From: an uncultured Oscillospiraceae bacterium
GTDB lineage: Bacteria; Bacillota; Clostridia; Oscillospirales; Oscillospiraceae
Direction of reading: 5' to 3'
Length of the DNA stretch: 49,301 nucleotides
Assembly (NCBI GenBank): GCA_934589065.1
Contig: CAKTNN010000014.1
Span: 1-49,301, forward strand
The notes under the pieces are model-generated. The model had not been told where the DNA came from. It did no database searches and saw nothing but the letters and a program-made list of their open reading frames with translations. The first letter of the stretch is position 1, and every line of letters starts with the position of its first letter. The translations under genes and the position numbers were made by a program. This document shows, in pieces, positions 24,526 to 32,878 of the stretch.

Positions 24526-24900
24526 ATGGCTAGTGAAAAGATCACTGCTCTCGTTGAGGAAGTTAAGGGCCTGACCGTTCTGGAGCTGTCCGAGCTGGTT
24601 CACACCCTGGAGGATGTTTTCGGCGTTTCCGCCGCTGCTGCCGCTGTTGCCGCTCCCGCTGCCGGCGCTGCTGCTGAGGTTGAAGAGAAGACCGAGTTCG
24701 ACGTTATCCTGAAGAACGCCGGCGCTTCCAAGCTGGGCGTTATCAAGGTCGTTCGTGCCGCTACCGGCCTGGGCCTGAAGGACGCTAAGGATCTGGTTGA
24801 CAACTGCCCCAAGACCCTGAAGGAAGCTATCTCCAAGGAAGATGCCGAGAAGCTGGTTGCCGAACTGAAGGAAGCCGGCGCCGAGGCCGAGATCAAGTAA
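24526..24900 (+). CDS. rplL: 50S ribosomal protein L7/L12
   Basis: A 124-residue stalk protein with an N-terminal dimerisation helix region, a flexible Ala-rich hinge ([18 protein letters not shown]) and the C-terminal factor-binding domain ([20 protein letters not shown]). It recruits translation GTPases. AGGAGG lies upstream of ATG 24526. It follows rplJ by 52 nt and ends in a strong terminator. Confidence 0.98.
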   Translation: MASEKITALVEEVKGLTVLELSELVHTLEDVFGVSAAAAAVAAPAAGAAAEVEEKTEFDVILKNAGASKLGVIKVVRAATGLGLKDAKDLVDNCPKTLKEAISKEDAEKLVAELKEAGAEAEIK

Positions 24901-24922
24901 TTTATCTCGAAAAAGGCTATTC

Positions 24923-24952
24923 ACCTCCGCCGTTTTCGGCGGAGGTTTTTTG
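24923..24952 (+). terminator. Terminator of rplJ-rplL
   Basis: A perfect 9-bp stem (24923-24931 with 24938-24946, 6-nt loop), GC-rich, followed by TTTTTT. Confidence 0.95.
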
Positions 24953-25011
24953 GTATTGCCTATCCATTTTCTGTCTATACTCTCCCCTAGAATCCACAGA
25001 AAGGTACCATT

Positions 25012-25902
25012 ATGGATATTTCTGACCTGACCCAGGAGCTCTCCGCCCTGTGGGGCGCGGCATCGGACAAGCTCCCTTCCGACCTAGGCAAGCTCCTGAC
25101 CACCGCAGCCGCCCTCGTTCCCTCGGATTTTAACATCGGCTCTTCCATCAAGTTCATCCTGGTTTTTGCCGCCGTGCTCATTGGCGTTGGGCTCCTTGCG
25201 AAGCTCCTGTTCGGCAACCGGTCTGACCTGAACCATGCCATGTCCTCTTCTGCAGGGATATTGACCGTTTACGTGCTGACGGTGATGATCTACGCTTTTC
25301 AGCCCAAGGGTCTGGAAAGCCTGCTGTCTCCCCTGCCCTTTGTCACCTTTGTAAAGGATTACCTCTTTGTGCTGCCCTTCCACGGAACCAGCTTTGAGGC
25401 CCTGTGCTCCCAGATTTTGGCCCTGGTGATTTTGTCCTTTGTAGTCAACTGCATGGATGCCCTGCTGCCGGAGGGGGATAACCCCTTTACTTGGTTTCTT
25501 TCCCGGTTTCTCAGCGTGATTCTGGCAATGGGTCTGCATCTGGTTGCCCACTGGGCCATTAACAAATACCTCCCCACTCTGATTGTTTACCACGCCCCGG
25601 CGGTGCTGCTGGTGATTCTTCTCAGCTGCCTGCTGCTGGGGGTATTCAAGCTGGTGCTGGGTATTTTCCTGACGGTGGTAAATCCTGTACTGGGCGGGCT
25701 GTATGCCTTCTTCTTTTCCAGCAAAATCGGCAGACAACTGACAAAATCCGTGCTCTCCGCCGGAATTCTCTGTGGGGTCTTCTATGCCATGGATCGGTTT
25801 AATTTCCTCATCATCCATATCAGCCCCGCCGCCCTGCCTGCCTACCTGCCCCTGCTGCCGGGATTCCTGATTATCTGGTATCTCCTGGGCCACGCGCTGT
25901 GA
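25012..25902 (+). CDS. Polytopic membrane protein, function unknown
   Basis: A 296-residue protein with about seven hydrophobic helices and a short N-terminal amphipathic region (MDISDLTQELSALW). No catalytic or transport motif is recognised. Helix-rich parts include IKFILVFAAVLIGVGLLAKL and LVILLSCLLLGVFKLVLGIF; a VNPVLGGLY turn follows. GAAAGG precedes ATG 25012. It stands alone between the rplL terminator and a palindromic repeat. It may be a lineage-specific membrane protein. Confidence 0.7.
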   Translation: MDISDLTQELSALWGAASDKLPSDLGKLLTTAAALVPSDFNIGSSIKFILVFAAVLIGVGLLAKLLFGNRSDLNHAMSSSAGILTVYVLTVMIYAFQPKGLESLLSPLPFVTFVKDYLFVLPFHGTSFEALCSQILALVILSFVVNCMDALLPEGDNPFTWFLSRFLSVILAMGLHLVAHWAINKYLPTLIVYHAPAVLLVILLSCLLLGVFKLVLGIFLTVVNPVLGGLYAFFFSSKIGRQLTKSVLSAGILCGVFYAMDRFNFLIIHISPAALPAYLPLLPGFLIIWYLLGHAL

Positions 25903-25960
25903 AATTTTAGGGCTGTCTCATTAAAAATTCGTTTCGTCAAATAGCACAAAAGAAAAAAAC

Positions 25961-26088
25961 TGTCATTGCGAACCAGTGACCGATGTCACTGGTGTGGCAA
26001 TCCCCCAACTTTTTGGATGCGTTTTGGTAAGCATTTCCATTCAACCGGGGGATTCCCACGCCAGTCTGAGGACTGGCTCGGAATGACA
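25961..26088. repeat. Two-armed palindromic intergenic repeat
   Basis: Bounded by TGTCATT and AATGACA. The left arm is a hairpin (CATTGCGAACCAGTGAC with GTCACTGGTGTGGCAAT), the right arm a second hairpin around CCCACGCCAGTC/GACTGGCTCGG. A 40-nt spacer separates them. The same arms recur at 39656-39768 and, in reversed order, at 43089-43259. The remaining gap sequence (25903-25960) starts with AGGGCTGTCTCATTAAAAA, which resembles a mobile-element end but has no visible partner. Confidence 0.75.
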
Positions 26089-26134
26089 GTTCCTTTATTC
26101 GGGCAATTCTACTTTAATGGGGCAACCGCTTCTT

Positions 26135-27493
26135 TTAGTTCTTCAGGCTTTGCAGCGGTGCAGGGATTCTTCCTCCCCGGGCGATGAACGCTTCGCTCTT
26201 TTCGGTGTGCACCGGCATTACGGGGGCAGAGCCCAGCAGGCCGCCCATTTCCACCCGGTCGCCTACGGTCTTCCCCAGGGCGGGGATGATACGCACGGCG
26301 GTAGTTTTGGTATTGACCATGCCAATGGCTGCTTCGTCGGCAATGATGGCGGAGATGGTGGCAGCAGAGGTATCCCCCGGCACGGCAATCATATCCAGAC
26401 CTACGGAGCATACACAGGTCATGGCTTCCAGCTTGTCCAAAGCCAGCGTTCCCTTTTCTGCGGCGGCGATCATGCCCTCATCCTCGGATACCGGGATGAA
26501 TGCGCCGGAAAGGCCGCCCACATGATTGGAGGCCATCACGCCGCCCTTTTTCACGGCATCGTTCAGCAGCGCCAAGGCAGCGGTGGTTCCATGGGTTCCG
26601 CAGGTTTCCAGACCCATTTCCTCCAAAATCCGGGCCACACTGTCCCCCACGGCAGGGGTAGGCGCCAGGCTCAGGTCCACAATGCCGAAAGGCACTCCCA
26701 GGCGGCGGGAAGCCTCCACACCTACCAGCTGGCCCATACGGGTAATGCGGAAGGCGGTCTTCTTCACAGTCTCGGCTACCACGTCAAAGGGCTGTCCCTT
26801 GACGCTCTGTAAAGCATGGAACACAACACCGGGGCCGGAAACGCCCACATTGATGACGCACTCCGGCTCGCCCACCCCGTGGAACGCGCCTGCCATAAAG
26901 GGGTTATCCTCCACGGCGTTGGCAAACACCACCAGCTTTGCACAGCCCAGGCAATCGTTATCCCGGGTCAGCTCGGCGGTTTTCTTCACGATCAGGCCCA
27001 TTTCCTTCACTGCATCCATATTAATGCCCGCTTTGGTAGAGCCCACGTTCACGCTGGCGCAGACCATATCCGTACAGGCCATTGCCTCCGGGATGGAGCG
27101 GATCAGCTTCCAGTCGCTGTTGGTTGCGCCCTTCTGCACCAGCGCAGAAAAGCCGCCGATGAAATTAACCCCGCATTTTTTTGCGGCGGCATCCAGCGTC
27201 TTTGCAATCTCCACGTAGGAATCCGCCTCGCAGGCGGCAGCTACCAAAGCAATGGGGGTGACGGAAATCCGCTTATTCACAATGGGAATGCCGAATTCCG
27301 CCTCGATCTCCTCCCCCACCTTCACCAGATCCTTGGCACAGCGGGTAATTTTACTGTAGATCTTCTCGCAGCAGACATGGATATCCCGGTCGGCGCAGTC
27401 CAAAAGGCTAATGCCCATGGTGATGGTGCGAATATCCAGGTGCTGATTATCAATCATGTCCAGAGTGGACAGAATATCCTTTTGATCCAGCAT
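26135..27493 (-). CDS. DUF711/PFL family protein (UPF0210)
   Basis: A 452-residue cytosolic protein. The N-terminal [19 protein letters not shown], the [19 protein letters not shown] stretch and the [15 protein letters not shown] motif are those of the UPF0210 (DUF711) family, whose fold is related to pyruvate formate-lyase-like barrels but lacks a proven reaction. It is normally paired with the small ACT protein encoded 9 nt upstream, as here. ATG 27493. The ACT partner suggests amino-acid sensing. Confidence 0.92.
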   Translation of the reverse strand: MLDQKDILSTLDMIDNQHLDIRTITMGISLLDCADRDIHVCCEKIYSKITRCAKDLVKVGEEIEAEFGIPIVNKRISVTPIALVAAACEADSYVEIAKTLDAAAKKCGVNFIGGFSALVQKGATNSDWKLIRSIPEAMACTDMVCASVNVGSTKAGINMDAVKEMGLIVKKTAELTRDNDCLGCAKLVVFANAVEDNPFMAGAFHGVGEPECVINVGVSGPGVVFHALQSVKGQPFDVVAETVKKTAFRITRMGQLVGVEASRRLGVPFGIVDLSLAPTPAVGDSVARILEEMGLETCGTHGTTAALALLNDAVKKGGVMASNHVGGLSGAFIPVSEDEGMIAAAEKGTLALDKLEAMTCVCSVGLDMIAVPGDTSAATISAIIADEAAIGMVNTKTTAVRIIPALGKTVGDRVEMGGLLGSAPVMPVHTEKSEAFIARGGRIPAPLQSLKN

Positions 27494-27502
27494 GGCGCGC
27501 CC

Positions 27503-27772
27503 TCAAACCCGATGCATGGACTGGAAGATATCTTCCCGCTGCACCCGAATGGACAGGCCCATCTCCGCGCCCATGGCCTCCATGGCCTTATTGAGCTCTG
27601 CCACGGAGACATTGCACTGGGAGACCTCCGTGGCCATCATCATGGTAAAATAGCCCTGCATAACGGTCTGGCTGATATCCAGCACATTCACATTGAACTC
27701 GGCAAGCTTGGTGCATACGGCGGCAATAATGCCAACCCGATCTTTTCCCACAACGGTTACAATTGCTTTCAT
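27503..27772 (-). CDS. ACT domain protein (UPF0237)
   Basis: A stand-alone ACT domain of 89 residues: beta strand MKAIVTVVGKDRVGIIAAV, helix, LDISQTVMQGYFTMMM. ACT domains bind amino acids and regulate partner proteins. It is conserved next to DUF711 genes in many Firmicutes. It lies between the Dabb gene (12 nt) and DUF711 (9 nt), so the three form an operon. Confidence 0.92.
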   Translation of the reverse strand: MKAIVTVVGKDRVGIIAAVCTKLAEFNVNVLDISQTVMQGYFTMMMATEVSQCNVSVAELNKAMEAMGAEMGLSIRVQREDIFQSMHRV

Positions 27773-27784
27773 GGCATATTCTCC

Positions 27785-28066
27785 TTATACGGTATAGTCA
27801 GCAGCCACTCTTGCCTCTACCCAGGGAAAGAAGTGGCTCTTTGCTTCTATGTGCAGGGGATGGTCTGCATAGCCATCCAGGGATTCCCTGGAATCGAACT
27901 CGGAATACAGCACAAAGTCCGGGCCGCAGAAGGTCTTTTTCACTTCCATTTTGGTAAGCCCCGGGATTTTCCCCACCAGGGGCATCAGGGCCTTTTCGGC
28001 TTCCCCAATGACGGTATCCTTGTCAGCATCGGCTTTTAGGGTAAAGAAAATGATGTGCTTGACCAT
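27785..28066 (-). CDS. Dabb (stress-responsive alpha-beta barrel) family protein
   Basis: A 93-residue ferredoxin-like dimeric barrel protein: MVKHIIFFTLKADAD, the LMPLVGKIPGLTKMEV turn and a YADHPLHIEAKSHF segment with a conserved His pair region. The function of most Dabb proteins is unknown. AAAAGGAGA precedes ATG 28066; an upstream in-frame ATG (28099) lacks a site. It is the first gene of the three-gene operon. Confidence 0.85.
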   Translation of the reverse strand: MVKHIIFFTLKADADKDTVIGEAEKALMPLVGKIPGLTKMEVKKTFCGPDFVLYSEFDSRESLDGYADHPLHIEAKSHFFPWVEARVAADYTV

Positions 28067-28144
28067 AATTTTCTCCTTTTCTTTTAAGCGTTGACACAAG
28101 AGCTATTTAATTGCTCAGAGAATTCTTGCGCACATATTCAAATA

Positions 28145-28285
28145 GGGACTGATAAAAAACGCACTGTCACAGAATTTAGCCAAACCGTCCGGTATGACAA
28201 ATTCAAAATTCTCCGCAATATCCGGGAGAAGATTGCCACACCAGCATGCGGGCCGGTTCGCAATGACGCATTTTTTAACAGTCCC
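28145..28285. mobile_element. MITE-like element, copy 2
   Basis: A 141-bp element with inverted ends GGGACTGATAAAAAACGC and (reverse complement) GGGACTGTTAAAAAATGC, each flanked by TA. TA flanks suggest insertion by an IS630/Tc1-type transposase. It is clearly related along its length to 5204-5341 and carries the same internal TTGCCACACC...GGTTCGCAATGAC palindrome. No coding capacity. Confidence 0.7.
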
Positions 28286-28307
28286 TATCAATTATTGGGA
28301 AAAAGGA

Positions 28308-30248
28308 TTACTCAGCGTCCTCTTCGCCGTCCTCCAGCAGAGCGCGGATGGACAGGGAGATGCGCTTGTTCTCGGAATCCACATCGGTGATCTTAACCTT
28401 GACCTCCTGACCCTCGGACAGAACATCCTCGGGCTTGCCAATGCGGCGGTCAGCGATCTGGGAAATGTGGATCAGCCCGTCAACGCCGGGCAGGATCTCT
28501 GCGAAAGCGCCGAAGGTCATCAGCTTTACAACCTTGGCATCCACAACATCACCAACATTGTAGTTGGTCATGAACTGGTTCCAGGGGTTCATCTCAGCGG
28601 TCTTGTAGCCCAGAGAAATCTTGTGCTTCTCGGGGTCAAAGGAGATGACGTAAACATCGATCTCGTCGCCGACCTTCACAACGTCAGCGGGAGTCTTGAT
28701 GCGGTTCCAGCTCAGCTCGGAAACATGAACCATGCCGTCCACGCCGCCGATGTCCACGAATGCGCCGTAGGAAGTCAGGGACTTCACGGTGCCATGGTAC
28801 TTCTTGCCGACCTCGATCTCGCTCCAGATCTTCTCCTGAGCAGCCTTGCGGGCCTCAGCGTTTACGGCACGGATGGAGCCGATGGCGCGGCGGCGGGCAC
28901 GGTTGACCTCGGTGATCTTCAGCTGTACGGGCTTGCCCACCATAGCAGCCATATCGCCGCCCTTGGCAACGCCGGACTGGGAAGCGGGAATGAAGACGCG
29001 AACGCCCTTCACATTGGCAACCAGGCCGCCCTTGTTCTCTTCGGTGATGACGGCATCGATGGTGGTCTTATTCTCCACATAGTCTGCCATCTCGTCCCAA
29101 ACCTTCAGACCGTCCAGCTTCTTCTTGGACAGCTGCACAGTGCCCTCCTGATCGTTGACGCGAACCACGAAAACCTCGATCTGGTCGCCAACCTTCAGAA
29201 TGTCTTCGGGCTTTACAGTGGGATCGTTGCTGACTTCATCATAAGGAATGTAACCGGCATGCTTGGTGCCCAGATCGACCTGGACCTCGGTATTGCCGAT
29301 TCCGGTAACGGTGCCGATAACCTTATCTCCTGTATTTAAAGTCTTGATGGACTGCTCGAGAAGCTCTGCAAAGTTCTCCTCCTGTACAGCCTCAACATTG
29401 GTAATTTCGCTCATAGTCTTGTTGACCTCCTTTATAATCCACGCCGGTGTGGACGCACCGGCCGTGATTCCAACATCAGTGATACCGGCGAAAAACGCGG
29501 GCTCCAGTTCGCTGGCATCGTCAACAAGAGCTACACGGTCGCAGTATTCGCGGCAAATCATGGCTAGCCGGCCGGTATTGGAGCTTTTCGCATCTCCAAC
29601 CACAACCATAGCCTGGCTCCGGCGGCTCAAAAGCGCCGCCTCGGTTTGCCTATCCTCAGTCGCTTTACATATTGTATCAAAAATTTTCAAGTTAGTAAAC
29701 TGTTTTTTTGCAAAATTTCTGCATAATTTCCACAAACTTTCAGTGGATGTTGTTTGTGAAACCATACAAATTGGTGAATTCGGGTCAACCTGTTCCTCTT
29801 TGACCCATTTCTCCAGGGCTTCCACGCTGTCAAAAATCCGGCACCGGCTGCACCAGCCTGCAATTCCCTCCACCTCCGGGTGGGTAGGGGTTCCGATGAT
29901 GATGGGAAGCCTGCCTTCCTCCTCGGCCTGACTCACAAGGCCGTGAATCCGCTTGACAAAGGGACAGGTGGCATCGATGATCTCCGCCCCCTGGGCAAGG
30001 AGCTCCTCGTAAACCGCCCGACTGACGCCGTGGGAGCGAATAATCACCGTATCCCCGGGACGGGCCTGCCGGGGAGAATCAATCACTCCAATGCCATCCT
30101 TCCGGAACTGCTCCACCACATGGCGGTTGTGGATGATGGGCCCCAGGGTAACGGTATGCTTGCCTGCTGCGGCGGCAGACTGCACCAGCTCCACCGCCCG
30201 GTTGACGCCGAAGCAGAACCCGGCGCTTTTTGCCAAACGTACACTCAT
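28308..30248 (-). CDS. ispH: Bifunctional HMBPP reductase (IspH) - ribosomal protein S1 fusion
   Basis: A 646-residue fusion. Residues 1 to about 280 are IspH, the 4Fe-4S enzyme making IPP and DMAPP at the end of the MEP pathway. Cluster Cys are in SAGFCFGV (12), DATCPFVK (95) and DTICKATEDRQ; His are in LGPIIHNR (40) and TPTHPEVEG. Residues about 310-640 form four S1 RNA-binding domains, the last two the most typical (YGAFVDIGGVDGMVHVSELS; FGAFAEILPGVDGLIHISQI). Such fusions are known in Clostridia. ATG 30248 overlaps the cmk stop (ATGA). A ribosome binding site and ATG lie in frame at the domain junction. Confidence 0.96.
   Translation of the reverse strand: MSVRLAKSAGFCFGVNRAVELVQSAAAAGKHTVTLGPIIHNRHVVEQFRKDGIGVIDSPRQARPGDTVIIRSHGVSRAVYEELLAQGAEIIDATCPFVKRIHGLVSQAEEEGRLPIIIGTPTHPEVEGIAGWCSRCRIFDSVEALEKWVKEEQVDPNSPICMVSQTTSTESLWKLCRNFAKKQFTNLKIFDTICKATEDRQTEAALLSRRSQAMVVVGDAKSSNTGRLAMICREYCDRVALVDDASELEPAFFAGITDVGITAGASTPAWIIKEVNKTMSEITNVEAVQEENFAELLEQSIKTLNTGDKVIGTVTGIGNTEVQVDLGTKHAGYIPYDEVSNDPTVKPEDILKVGDQIEVFVVRVNDQEGTVQLSKKKLDGLKVWDEMADYVENKTTIDAVITEENKGGLVANVKGVRVFIPASQSGVAKGGDMAAMVGKPVQLKITEVNRARRRAIGSIRAVNAEARKAAQEKIWSEIEVGKKYHGTVKSLTSYGAFVDIGGVDGMVHVSELSWNRIKTPADVVKVGDEIDVYVISFDPEKHKISLGYKTAEMNPWNQFMTNYNVGDVVDAKVVKLMTFGAFAEILPGVDGLIHISQIADRRIGKPEDVLSEGQEVKVKITDVDSENKRISLSIRALLEDGEEDAE
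29412..29431 (-). promoter_or_regulatory. rpsA: Internal Shine-Dalgarno and start codon for a stand-alone S1 protein
   Basis: Within the fusion gene, AAAGGAGGT lies about 10 nt before an in-frame ATG (29414; residue Met279, then SEIT). Translation from here would give a 368-residue four-domain S1 protein without the IspH part. The site falls exactly at the domain junction. Use of the site is inferred, not shown. Confidence 0.5.
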
Positions 30249-30925
30249 GCCCCCAGCTTCTCCCCGATGATCTTCTTCATGGCATCGATCACTTCATCGA
30301 CGGTCATATCGGAGGTATCCAGCTTTACGGATTCCCGGGTCATCTTGAGGGGCGCAATCTCCCGGTGGGTATCCTGGTAATCCCGCTGCTGAATTTCCTT
30401 GAGCACCTTTTCGTAGTTTGCCTTCTGGCCCTTGGCAAGGAGCTCGTTGCACCGGCGGCGGGCCCGGACCTCGGGAGAAGCCGTGAGGAAAATTTTCACC
30501 GTGGCCTTGGGCAGCACCACGGAGCCGATGTCCCGTCCGTCCATCACCACGTCCTGCTTCTCGGCGATTTCCCGCTGCATATCCAGCAGCACCTCCCGCA
30601 CCACGGCGTGGGCGGAAATCAGGCTGGCCTTCTGGGAAATTTCCTGGGTGCGGATATCCTCCGTCACATCCATGCCGTTCATGATCATGTGCTGCACGCC
30701 CTGGTCATCGTACTCAATGCCGATGGTCAGCTCGTCAATGTAGCGGTTCACCCCGTCCACATCCTTGGGGCTTACCCCCCACAAATCCATAAAATAGGCC
30801 ACGGTGCGGTAAATGGCGCCGGTATCCACATAGCGGTAGCCCAGCTCTGCGGCAAGCCGCCGGGCGATGGTGCTCTTTCCTGCCCCGGCAGGGCCATCAA
30901 TAGCAATGGAATTTTTCTTAGACAT
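30245..30925 (-). CDS. cmk: Cytidylate kinase
   Basis: A 226-residue kinase that phosphorylates CMP and dCMP. P-loop GPAGAGKSTIARRLA, the NMP-binding YRYVDTGAIYR segment, and the VMDGRDIGSVV and SPEVRARRR motifs are clear. ATG 30925 follows AAGGGA. Its end overlaps the ispH-rpsA start by 4 nt; the cmk-rpsA neighbourhood is widespread in bacteria. Confidence 0.97.
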   Translation of the reverse strand: MSKKNSIAIDGPAGAGKSTIARRLAAELGYRYVDTGAIYRTVAYFMDLWGVSPKDVDGVNRYIDELTIGIEYDDQGVQHMIMNGMDVTEDIRTQEISQKASLISAHAVVREVLLDMQREIAEKQDVVMDGRDIGSVVLPKATVKIFLTASPEVRARRRCNELLAKGQKANYEKVLKEIQQRDYQDTHREIAPLKMTRESVKLDTSDMTVDEVIDAMKKIIGEKLGA

Positions 30926-30968
30926 TGTTTCTTTTTCCCTTCTGAAACCCGAAGTTTGGGTGTATTTT

Positions 30969-32006
30969 TTACTGCTCCTGCCGCAGTGCGGTAAGGGCCT
31001 TGGCTTCCCTGTCCAGCACCTCCTGGGGGGTAAGACCCAGGCGTCTGCCTGCTTCCTCCGGGCTCATGGGCTTTTCCCCATCCAGGCCGAAGCGCAGGGA
31101 CAGAAGACGTGCATCCACTTCCGGCAGCACGCTCAGAAGCTCCTGAATCCGCTGGCGGGTCTGGAAATAGGCGGTATCCTCCACCGCCTGGTCTTCTTCC
31201 GATTCCTGCTCCTCCGCCGGCTGGGCCGTGGCCTTATCCAGCATACTGGCATCGTCCAGATTCCGCTTGACGGTTGCCGCCTCCTCCGGAGTGATGTGCA
31301 TTTCCAGGGCAATCTCCTCCAGGGTGGGATTTCTCCCCAGCTCCCCCAGAAGCCGCTGGTCTACCGCCCGGTAGTCCTCCAGCGCCTGGCGCATTTTCTG
31401 GCCCACGCCGTTGTTCCGGGCCTGAATGGTGATGGCCTTTGCCATGCTCTCCCGGATGGCCCGATCCCGCTGGGCAGAATAGTCCCCGCCCCGGTAGGCC
31501 TGCACTGCCTGCCACAGGCCCAGGCTGCCCTCCTGAATGAGATCCATCAGCAGCACGCCGTAGCCCACGCATTCCTTTGCCAGCTCCGCCACCCGGCTGA
31601 GCCCCAGGCTTGTCAGCTCCTCCTGGGCGCCCTCGTCACCCTGGGCCGCCTTTTGCAGGAGGGTCTTCTCCTCCGTCTTCGGGGCAATGCTTTGAATCTC
31701 TTCCAGGTACAGCCGCAGGGGGTCATTTTCGGACAGCGCCGTCGTGTCCATTCCCCCTTCTGCCATCTGGGCCTCCTGCCGCAGACGCAGAGCCGCCTGG
31801 CCCACATACTGCTTCCGGGGCAGGGCGGTGATATCCAGCAAAAGGTTCTTTTCTGCAATAGCGGCGAAGGCATCCTCTACGGCTTCCTCCGTCTCCTCCT
31901 CCAAAAAGGACAGCAGCTGGGCAGCATTCAGGCTGTCTCCCGGCTTTTTGGAGGCCAGCCAGGTTTCCCAGGGGGAATCCCCAAAATCAAACTCCATATC
32001 CATCAT
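30969..32006 (-). CDS. Divergent sigma-70 family paralogue
   Basis: A 345-residue protein overlapping sigA by 4 nt. An acidic N-terminal domain (about 1-90) resembles region 1.1. [11 protein letters not shown] is a region 1.2 element, and [18 protein letters not shown] keeps the core-binding part of region 2. The -10-reading block that reads [17 protein letters not shown] in sigA is replaced here by [16 protein letters not shown], so its aromatic residues are missing. In region 4, the recognition helix [11 protein letters not shown] is replaced by [11 protein letters not shown]. It may bind core polymerase without normal promoter reading, as a modulator or specialised sigma. The function is not established. 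Confidence 0.75.
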   Translation of the reverse strand: MMDMEFDFGDSPWETWLASKKPGDSLNAAQLLSFLEEETEEAVEDAFAAIAEKNLLLDITALPRKQYVGQAALRLRQEAQMAEGGMDTTALSENDPLRLYLEEIQSIAPKTEEKTLLQKAAQGDEGAQEELTSLGLSRVAELAKECVGYGVLLMDLIQEGSLGLWQAVQAYRGGDYSAQRDRAIRESMAKAITIQARNNGVGQKMRQALEDYRAVDQRLLGELGRNPTLEEIALEMHITPEEAATVKRNLDDASMLDKATAQPAEEQESEEDQAVEDTAYFQTRQRIQELLSVLPEVDARLLSLRFGLDGEKPMSPEEAGRRLGLTPQEVLDREAKALTALRQEQ

Positions 32007-32878
32007 TCCAGGAAATCCTCCAATCCCATACTGGTACCCATGGCCTGCAATTTGTCCATGGCCTGTTTCTCGATCTGCCGAACCCGCTCCTTGGAAATGC
32101 CCAGTTTTTCGCCGATGGCCTCCAGGGAATAGCAGGTTCCGTCCTCCAAGCCGAAATGAAGGCGCAGGATGGTCTGCTGCCTGGGATTCAGGGAATCCAG
32201 CAGCCTGTCCATCATATCAGTCAGCTCCTTGCGCACCAGCTCCTCCTGGGGCTGAGGGGCTTCCATGTCCTCCAAAAGGGTTCCCAATGTTCCCTTTTCT
32301 CCGTCACCTGTGGGCACATCCAGGGAGCAGATATCCGGAGAGAGCATCAGCAGCTCCTGCACCTTTTCTGCGGGCATATCCACACGCTGGGCAATCTGCT
32401 CTGCCGTGGGGTCGCACCCCAGCTCCTGCCGCAGCACCGCCTGGGCCGCCTGAATTTTCCGCATCCGCTCGGCGGTGTGCACCGGAACCCGGATGGTTCC
32501 CGCATGGTTCAGCAGGCACCGGGTCACGCCCTGGCGAATCCACTTAGTAGCGTAGGTAGAAAACCGGAAATCCTTGGTGTAGTCAAACTTCCGGGCCGCA
32601 GCCAGCAGACCAATACTGCCCTCCTGGATGAGATCCAGCAGCGGCACGCCCCGCCCGGCATACTCCTTGGCAACGGACACCACCAGCCGGAGATTACTGT
32701 TGACCATCTTTCGGATGGCCTCCTCGTCCCCCTGGGCACAGCGCTGGGCCAGGACGCGCTCCTCTTCCGGCGTGAGCCGGGGGTAGGAGCGAATTTCCCG
32801 GAGATACTGACGGATATCGTCCTCGTCCACCGGGGCGGGAATGGCGGTTTCCTGATCTTTGTCCAAAAGCTCTGTCAT
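32003..32878 (-). CDS. sigA: RNA polymerase sigma-70 factor (RpoD/SigA type)
   Basis: A 291-residue sigma factor with region 1.2 (DIRQYLREI), 2.1-2.4 ([46 protein letters not shown]), region 3 and region 4 ([34 protein letters not shown]). Region 1.1 is absent, so it is short for a primary sigma; region 2.4 has KWIRQGVTR where most have WWIRQAITR. Its place behind dnaG with ATGA overlap is that of the primary sigma in the dnaG-rpoD operon, but a group 2 sigma is possible. Confidence 0.88.
   Translation of the reverse strand: MTELLDKDQETAIPAPVDEDDIRQYLREIRSYPRLTPEEERVLAQRCAQGDEEAIRKMVNSNLRLVVSVAKEYAGRGVPLLDLIQEGSIGLLAAARKFDYTKDFRFSTYATKWIRQGVTRCLLNHAGTIRVPVHTAERMRKIQAAQAVLRQELGCDPTAEQIAQRVDMPAEKVQELLMLSPDICSLDVPTGDGEKGTLGTLLEDMEAPQPQEELVRKELTDMMDRLLDSLNPRQQTILRLHFGLEDGTCYSLEAIGEKLGISKERVRQIEKQAMDKLQAMGTSMGLEDFLE

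Noticed and set aside
28250..28270. tRNA T-arm-like GGTTCGCAATGAC sequences in the gaps
   Set aside because: They are arms of the intergenic palindrome; no cloverleaf can be drawn around them.
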